34,158 nt of DNA from the NCBI GenBank assembly GCA_041596515.1, contig JBFHIJ010000033.1:1-34158 (forward strand). The letters are read 5' to 3'. Source of the stretch: JBFHIJ01 sp041596515. Lineage in GTDB: Bacteria; Bacteroidota; Ignavibacteria; Kapaibacteriales; UBA2268. The position numbers were made by a program, and so were the translations under genes. The notes under the pieces were generated by a model, which was given only the letters and a program-made list of their open reading frames with translations, made no database searches and was not told the DNA's origin. Position 1 is the first letter of the stretch, and each line of letters starts with the position of its first letter. Below, piece after piece: positions 31,501 to 34,158 of this stretch.

Positions 31501-32512
31501 CACCCCAAGTAATATAATAGTAATTAGATTCAGAAAAATCAGATTTATAGTGCCAATATTTTCTATTTACGTATTCAAACCCTTTGGTACCTGAAGCATA
31601 AAATACTACTGAGCTTAAATTCCCATTGCCATCTTTATTTATTATAGCAGGGATTTCATTAAAATCATTTTTTATTCCGTCATTCACTGACTCACTGAGC
31701 ATTCTGCCACCATTTCCAAATACCTTTATCGTGTTTGCAACAGTTGCATCTTTAGGATAGCCCATGTCAGCTAATTGCTGAGCTGTGACAGAATAAAGAC
31801 CTTCTTCACTGATCTTCACTCGTAACCAAGTGCCTGAAGTCAAATCATCCTCAGTCTTTTTGGCTGATAGGAGATTGTCTCCTCCTCCAACTGACCATGT
31901 GCGTGCCATATTTTTGTTCAAAATAAAAGGCAGTATACTAATATTTTTATTGCTTTTGTTAGTAGCCGAAGATGAGAAGCTTATCTGCACTCTGATTTCA
32001 TCAGGATACACAATCTTACCATTTTCAATAGAATAATTAGGAATGATAACATTTGCCAAATGATTGGAAGTTGCAATGCCATAATATCTAACTGAAACAT
32101 TTTCTTTGACATTAGCAGAATAGCCCTCTCCGGCATGGAATCGCTCATAAGCAACTTCTTCTAACTCATCTAAATCTGGTTGAGGAAAGATGTCACCGGC
32201 AATATAATTTTTACCGGAATAAGAAACATTCTCTAAAGCAAAACCATTGGCAGATGGAACCGCAATAGATAGATAATTCTTTCCTACGGCAACGTCTCCC
32301 GGCTGCTTGTAATCAAAGTCCTGACTTTCGAAATCAGGTCGAACATAAACCCTACCATCATCTCCTTTTACAGAAGAAGTGCCGGTCAAATGAGGCTTGT
32401 ATATAAACTCTAACTCAGAGGAGTTAGATTTAATAATTTCAACATTATTTGCCTGCATAGCTAAAGAGCATACAAAAAAGGCAAAAATTGAGAGTAAGAA
32501 TTTGTATTTCAT
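28526..32512 (-). CDS. porU: PorU-type gingipain-family (C25) sortase of the type IX secretion system
   Basis: The 1328-residue protein removes the C-terminal sorting domain of T9SS cargo and attaches it to the surface. The catalytic region carries His838 in NWVGHGNPRVW and Cys873 in MAATCDYGRF, the C25 dyad, flanked by PYGSAIGVFSATRV. N-terminal residues (about 24-200) form a beta propeptide-like domain. Residues beyond 1250 form a FlgD/T9SS-like C-terminal domain (PNPVSNSTTFQFRHNG, SGTYIYTISINGVG). The signal peptide is KYKFLLSIFAFFVCSLAMQA. The start at 32512 has AGGAGA 9 bases upstream. porV follows in the same direction after 100 bases. Confidence 0.93.
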   Translation of the reverse strand: MKYKFLLSIFAFFVCSLAMQANNVEIIKSNSSELEFIYKPHLTGTSSVKGDDGRVYVRPDFESQDFDYKQPGDVAVGKNYLSIAVPSANGFALENVSYSGKNYIAGDIFPQPDLDELEEVAYERFHAGEGYSANVKENVSVRYYGIATSNHLANVIIPNYSIENGKIVYPDEIRVQISFSSSATNKSNKNISILPFILNKNMARTWSVGGGDNLLSAKKTEDDLTSGTWLRVKISEEGLYSVTAQQLADMGYPKDATVANTIKVFGNGGRMLSESVNDGIKNDFNEIPAIINKDGNGNLSSVVFYASGTKGFEYVNRKYWHYKSDFSESNYYYITWGGANNNPAQQIETPAEEATVTPTSFTEKLFFEEELKNPFYRGSGRLWLGRSYFKSPFITALTGLKREGEVQYTFALAHESQSTGTFTLSENNNIIDGYNISASNGSYVVARRIVEKSSLDASKIASDDRSSINIEYDNSNLASSTPYLDYFDIYYPRYFAAHNNSLGFDADPKVEAVVEYTVNGFSGKVYGFDVTDRSKPMLVENLSSTGSIFRFKTNQIEDKPKRFYISGNIKSTELEALQINGIRWDNVQADLILITHPALLSSAKEYKKYRETTDNYLTNAKFKVQIVTLDDIYKEFAYGAKDITAIRDFVAHAYHQREYKPQYIFLWGDGHYDYQNRSTAVTNFIPPYEDDNDVIGSIDETDSYAFDDYYGCIVGEDRALDIAIGRAPINSNEEGVNIIEKINRYENNSSEDLWRSKILIIADDGVKENNIAEGAFHVAQSEALQHSYIEDDFQVEKIYMVEYPVENIPGGRRKPQVTQDMLTEINNSGALFVNWVGHGNPRVWAHENIMVRETTIPQMVNKDKLFFLMAATCDYGRFDNPDVNSGAEDMFLSPYGSAIGVFSATRVVYASENAALAQYFYQQAQIRDENNHCYPSLGIAYRNTKAYKQDENSNKFFLMADPALKLKMPDYRIRIDSINGMPATAIDTIKIKALENVSIAATILAPDMSVDNDFNGTAILTVRDGDENISFKDEDSNANFRFTLMGGALNKSSVAVVAGKFTADMIIPKDISFSENVGRVFAYAFSDDSTKYAKGENHNFIVDGVSTTSIIDSEGPEIKIFLDSRDFRQGEIVQDNPLLIVDLEDETGINTTGLGIGHRIEAWVDNEPDALNLTNKFTTALGSSRKGSAQDVISGLRPGLHSVKVRAWDIYNNYSIAETYFKISSSDGFEIGEVINYPNPVSNSTTFQFRHNGTPPIATVINIYTIQGELVRTLQEEITESYYGRIYWDGMDSNGMELQSGTYIYTISINGVGMAPTVDAGYKCVIAR

Positions 32513-32609
32513 AAATTTGGTTCTCCTAAACAATAGTATATTTATATAAACATATAAATATATAAAAGGTTACAATCTCTGTGAATATCCACGTAGATGA
32601 CTACAAAAT

Positions 32610-32619
32610 CTTATACAAA
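32610..32619 (-). promoter_or_regulatory. Promoter -10-like box TTTGTATAAG of porU
   Basis: Read on the minus strand, TTTGTATAAG continues as ATTTTG, like the box before the TonB receptor at 4448. It lies about 98 bases before the porU start. The rest of 32513-32777 holds a long AT-rich leader and the CTTAGCTAAG pair; no gene is seen. Confidence 0.45.
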
Positions 32620-32720
32620 GATAGTATAATATTAGTTCACTATAAATTTATGAAAATTAAGAAAAAGGTATGGTATGGTGGATGTTAGGTTCTTGTTGTG
32701 TCTTTATGGGAATATATGAA

Positions 32721-32773
32721 GCTTAGCTAAGTGTTACTTTAAATTTATAAAACAAAAACACTTAGCTAAGTGC
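32721..32773. promoter_or_regulatory. Twice-repeated palindrome CTTAGCTAAGTG; possible terminator of the next gene
   Basis: CTTAGCTAAGTG occurs at 32722-32733 and 32761-32772; the second copy is part of a 14-bp palindrome CACTTAGCTAAGTG followed, on the minus strand, by TTTTTGTTTT. That can form a short hairpin with a T-run and terminate the gene ending at 32778. The copy at 32722 could also bind a protein. Confidence 0.45.
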
Positions 32774-32777
32774 TATC

Positions 32778-34158
32778 TTAGTAATTCAGTTTTTTGACTA
32801 TAGAACCATTTTTGCCGGATAAACGTAAGAAAAACACGCCTCTATAATAATTGTCTTTTTGTACTTGAAAGTTGAACTTATCAGATATAGTAAAGCTTTG
32901 TAAAACTTTTCCTCTTATGCTGACTAATTCAGCTTTATCGTAGATTTTATTATTTTCAATTTCATAGCAGTCGGATAGCTCCAGTACCTTCACATCTTTA
33001 GTAAAATTTTGCTCTTCTACTGATATACTTTTATCTTCAAATTGATACAATAATGCTAATGATTTACGAGTTCCTGCTAAATAGTATTTGTTCGGCTCGT
33101 ATTCTACTATATCTGTCAAAGTTTCTTGTATGGGAATGCCCTCTTTCTTTTGCCATAAGACATTTCCATCTTCATCTAATTTAGCTATATAATTATCTCC
33201 AGCTTCGTCACTGGTAGAGTCCCAATCAACAGCCTGTCCGATAACAATCAAATTTCCATTTAAATTCTGCATAATTTTGATGGGAATTACTCCATAGGCT
33301 GCAGTCTCTAATTTTGATTGTCGTAGTATATTACTTTCACTATCTAACCAATATAGATAGCCAACTCTGCCTTGATAACCGGCTATGATTATTTGCCCAT
33401 TTGTAAGGATTATTAAATCACTAATTATAAATGAAGCATTGTTCGGAAAGAAGGTCTTTTTCCAGACTTTTTCATCCTTACTGTTTATCTTTATGATATA
33501 TCCTGCTGTTTGGTCAGAGGCTCCATAACTCATGTGGAGATCCCCAAAACAATAAACAGAGCTATCTTTACTGATTCTAAAGTCTTTCAATAGATATCGG
33601 TCGCAACTATCTTGACTATATACTATAGACGAATCTATAAGTTTACTTTGCAAGAAGTTCCCTTCTGAATCATAATGCATACTATAAGAAAGAGCTTGTT
33701 GCCAATTTTGTCGTGGAGTGTAATAAGCTGATATTTGGTAATTGTGATATCTTACCGGTAATTTCGCCCAAGTAGCAAATTTTAGTCCGCTAGTATCAAA
33801 CTGACTATATATTTCAACTCCTTCGCTATTGAATCTTTTTACAGATAGAACTTGGTTATTATATGAGAAATCCGATCTAAACAGAGCAAGTTCAGACAAG
33901 ATTTCAATATTAGAATTATCCAGAATTTTCAAACTCCAAGGAATAATAGTACTATCACCTTGTTCAATACCTTGCTCCCAATTAACACTTTGATATTCTA
34001 AATCAACTTTAGCCAAGATACCTTTTTTAAAATACTCATCATCAACCGAATAGCTCCCGAAAAGATAAGCATTATTACCGTCATATCTGATATTAGCATC
34101 AACAAACCAACTAGCAGGTGACATTATATCTGTGATTTTTACTAATTCTTCAGAATTA
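32778..34158 (-). CDS. Secreted T9SS-type protein, 5' part beyond the window
   Basis: At least 459 residues are present; the frame stays open to the window end, so the true start is beyond 34158. The methionine at 34124 is internal. The body is beta-rich, with pieces such as YNNQVLSVKRFNSEGVEI, GYIIKINSKDEKVWKKTFF and YIAKLDEDGNVLWQKKEGI, typical of repeated W-x-K/G propeller-like blades of secreted Bacteroidota proteins. The C-terminus (AELVSIRGKVLQSF, YYRGVFFLRLSGKNG, ending KKLNY) resembles a T9SS type A sorting domain, though less exactly than the two genes at 8748 and 9946. No catalytic motif was recognised. Confidence 0.65.
   Translation of the reverse strand, partial: NSEELVKITDIMSPASWFVDANIRYDGNNAYLFGSYSVDDEYFKKGILAKVDLEYQSVNWEQGIEQGDSTIIPWSLKILDNSNIEILSELALFRSDFSYNNQVLSVKRFNSEGVEIYSQFDTSGLKFATWAKLPVRYHNYQISAYYTPRQNWQQALSYSMHYDSEGNFLQSKLIDSSIVYSQDSCDRYLLKDFRISKDSSVYCFGDLHMSYGASDQTAGYIIKINSKDEKVWKKTFFPNNASFIISDLIILTNGQIIIAGYQGRVGYLYWLDSESNILRQSKLETAAYGVIPIKIMQNLNGNLIVIGQAVDWDSTSDEAGDNYIAKLDEDGNVLWQKKEGIPIQETLTDIVEYEPNKYYLAGTRKSLALLYQFEDKSISVEEQNFTKDVKVLELSDCYEIENNKIYDKAELVSIRGKVLQSFTISDKFNFQVQKDNYYRGVFFLRLSGKNGSIVKKLNY

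Noticed and set aside
1..34158. CRISPR array, rRNA genes or intact insertion sequence
   Set aside because: No regularly spaced short repeats, no rRNA-like stretch and no transposase gene were seen.

Overview
The window is an AT-rich chromosomal segment from a Gram-negative bacterium of the Bacteroidota/FCB group. The evidence is a PorU (gingipain-family, C25) plus PorV pair of the type IX secretion system (T9SS), several exported proteins with T9SS-type C-terminal domains, a SusC-like TonB receptor with a carboxypeptidase-regulatory-like N-terminal domain paired with a DUF4249-type lipoprotein, and Shine-Dalgarno use that is variable but often present. It could be a true Bacteroidota member or a sister lineage such as Ignavibacteria/Kapabacteria; that placement is inference from gene content only.

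Layout. 1-1628: two tandem tRNA-Val genes, then a phage-like regulatory switch (XRE repressor and S24 peptidase, divergent from a Mor-type activator) with no other phage genes. 1734-8407: housekeeping and envelope genes, namely class I fructose-1,6-bisphosphatase, an SPL-type radical SAM protein with a small exported protein, a TonB receptor with its lipoprotein, and pdxH. 8456-11430: two secreted proteins, one Cys-rich and one an Asp-box (BNR) propeller, bracketed by identical terminator hairpins. 11451-14451: a minus-strand block read as tRNA-Cys, efp, accB, accC, gcvH. 14634-16699: tRNA-Leu followed by a two-gene type II restriction-modification cassette lying between two perfect 44-bp copies of the tRNA terminator. 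16755-19757: a dispersed repeat, a second TonB receptor and a small membrane protein. 19804-23774: a four-gene operon of exported proteins (two paralogues, a cell-surface protein and an IPTL-CTERM-like protein). 24004-26852: TldD/TldE-like peptidase pair, with a Tat signal on TldD. 27041-32512: second copy of the dispersed repeat, then porV and porU. 32778-34158: the 3' part of another secreted protein, cut by the window end.

How the genes work together. PorU/PorV would process and attach the T9SS cargo, of which this window carries at least two good examples and one weaker one. AccB and AccC form the biotin carrier/biotin carboxylase part of acetyl-CoA carboxylase. The methyltransferase protects the DNA that the co-encoded endonuclease would cut. 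A recurring TTTGTATAAT-like box lies at a sensible distance upstream of many genes and is probably the main promoter -10 element of this organism.

The items most worth following up are the 44-bp terminator duplication around the R-M cassette (and a second, unrelated terminator duplication around the secreted-protein pair), a ~165-bp dispersed intergenic element present twice, an apparent CTG start behind a structured leader at 8587-8748, the orphan lysis/lysogeny-like switch with two palindromic operators, and the IPTL-CTERM-like operon in a T9SS organism.
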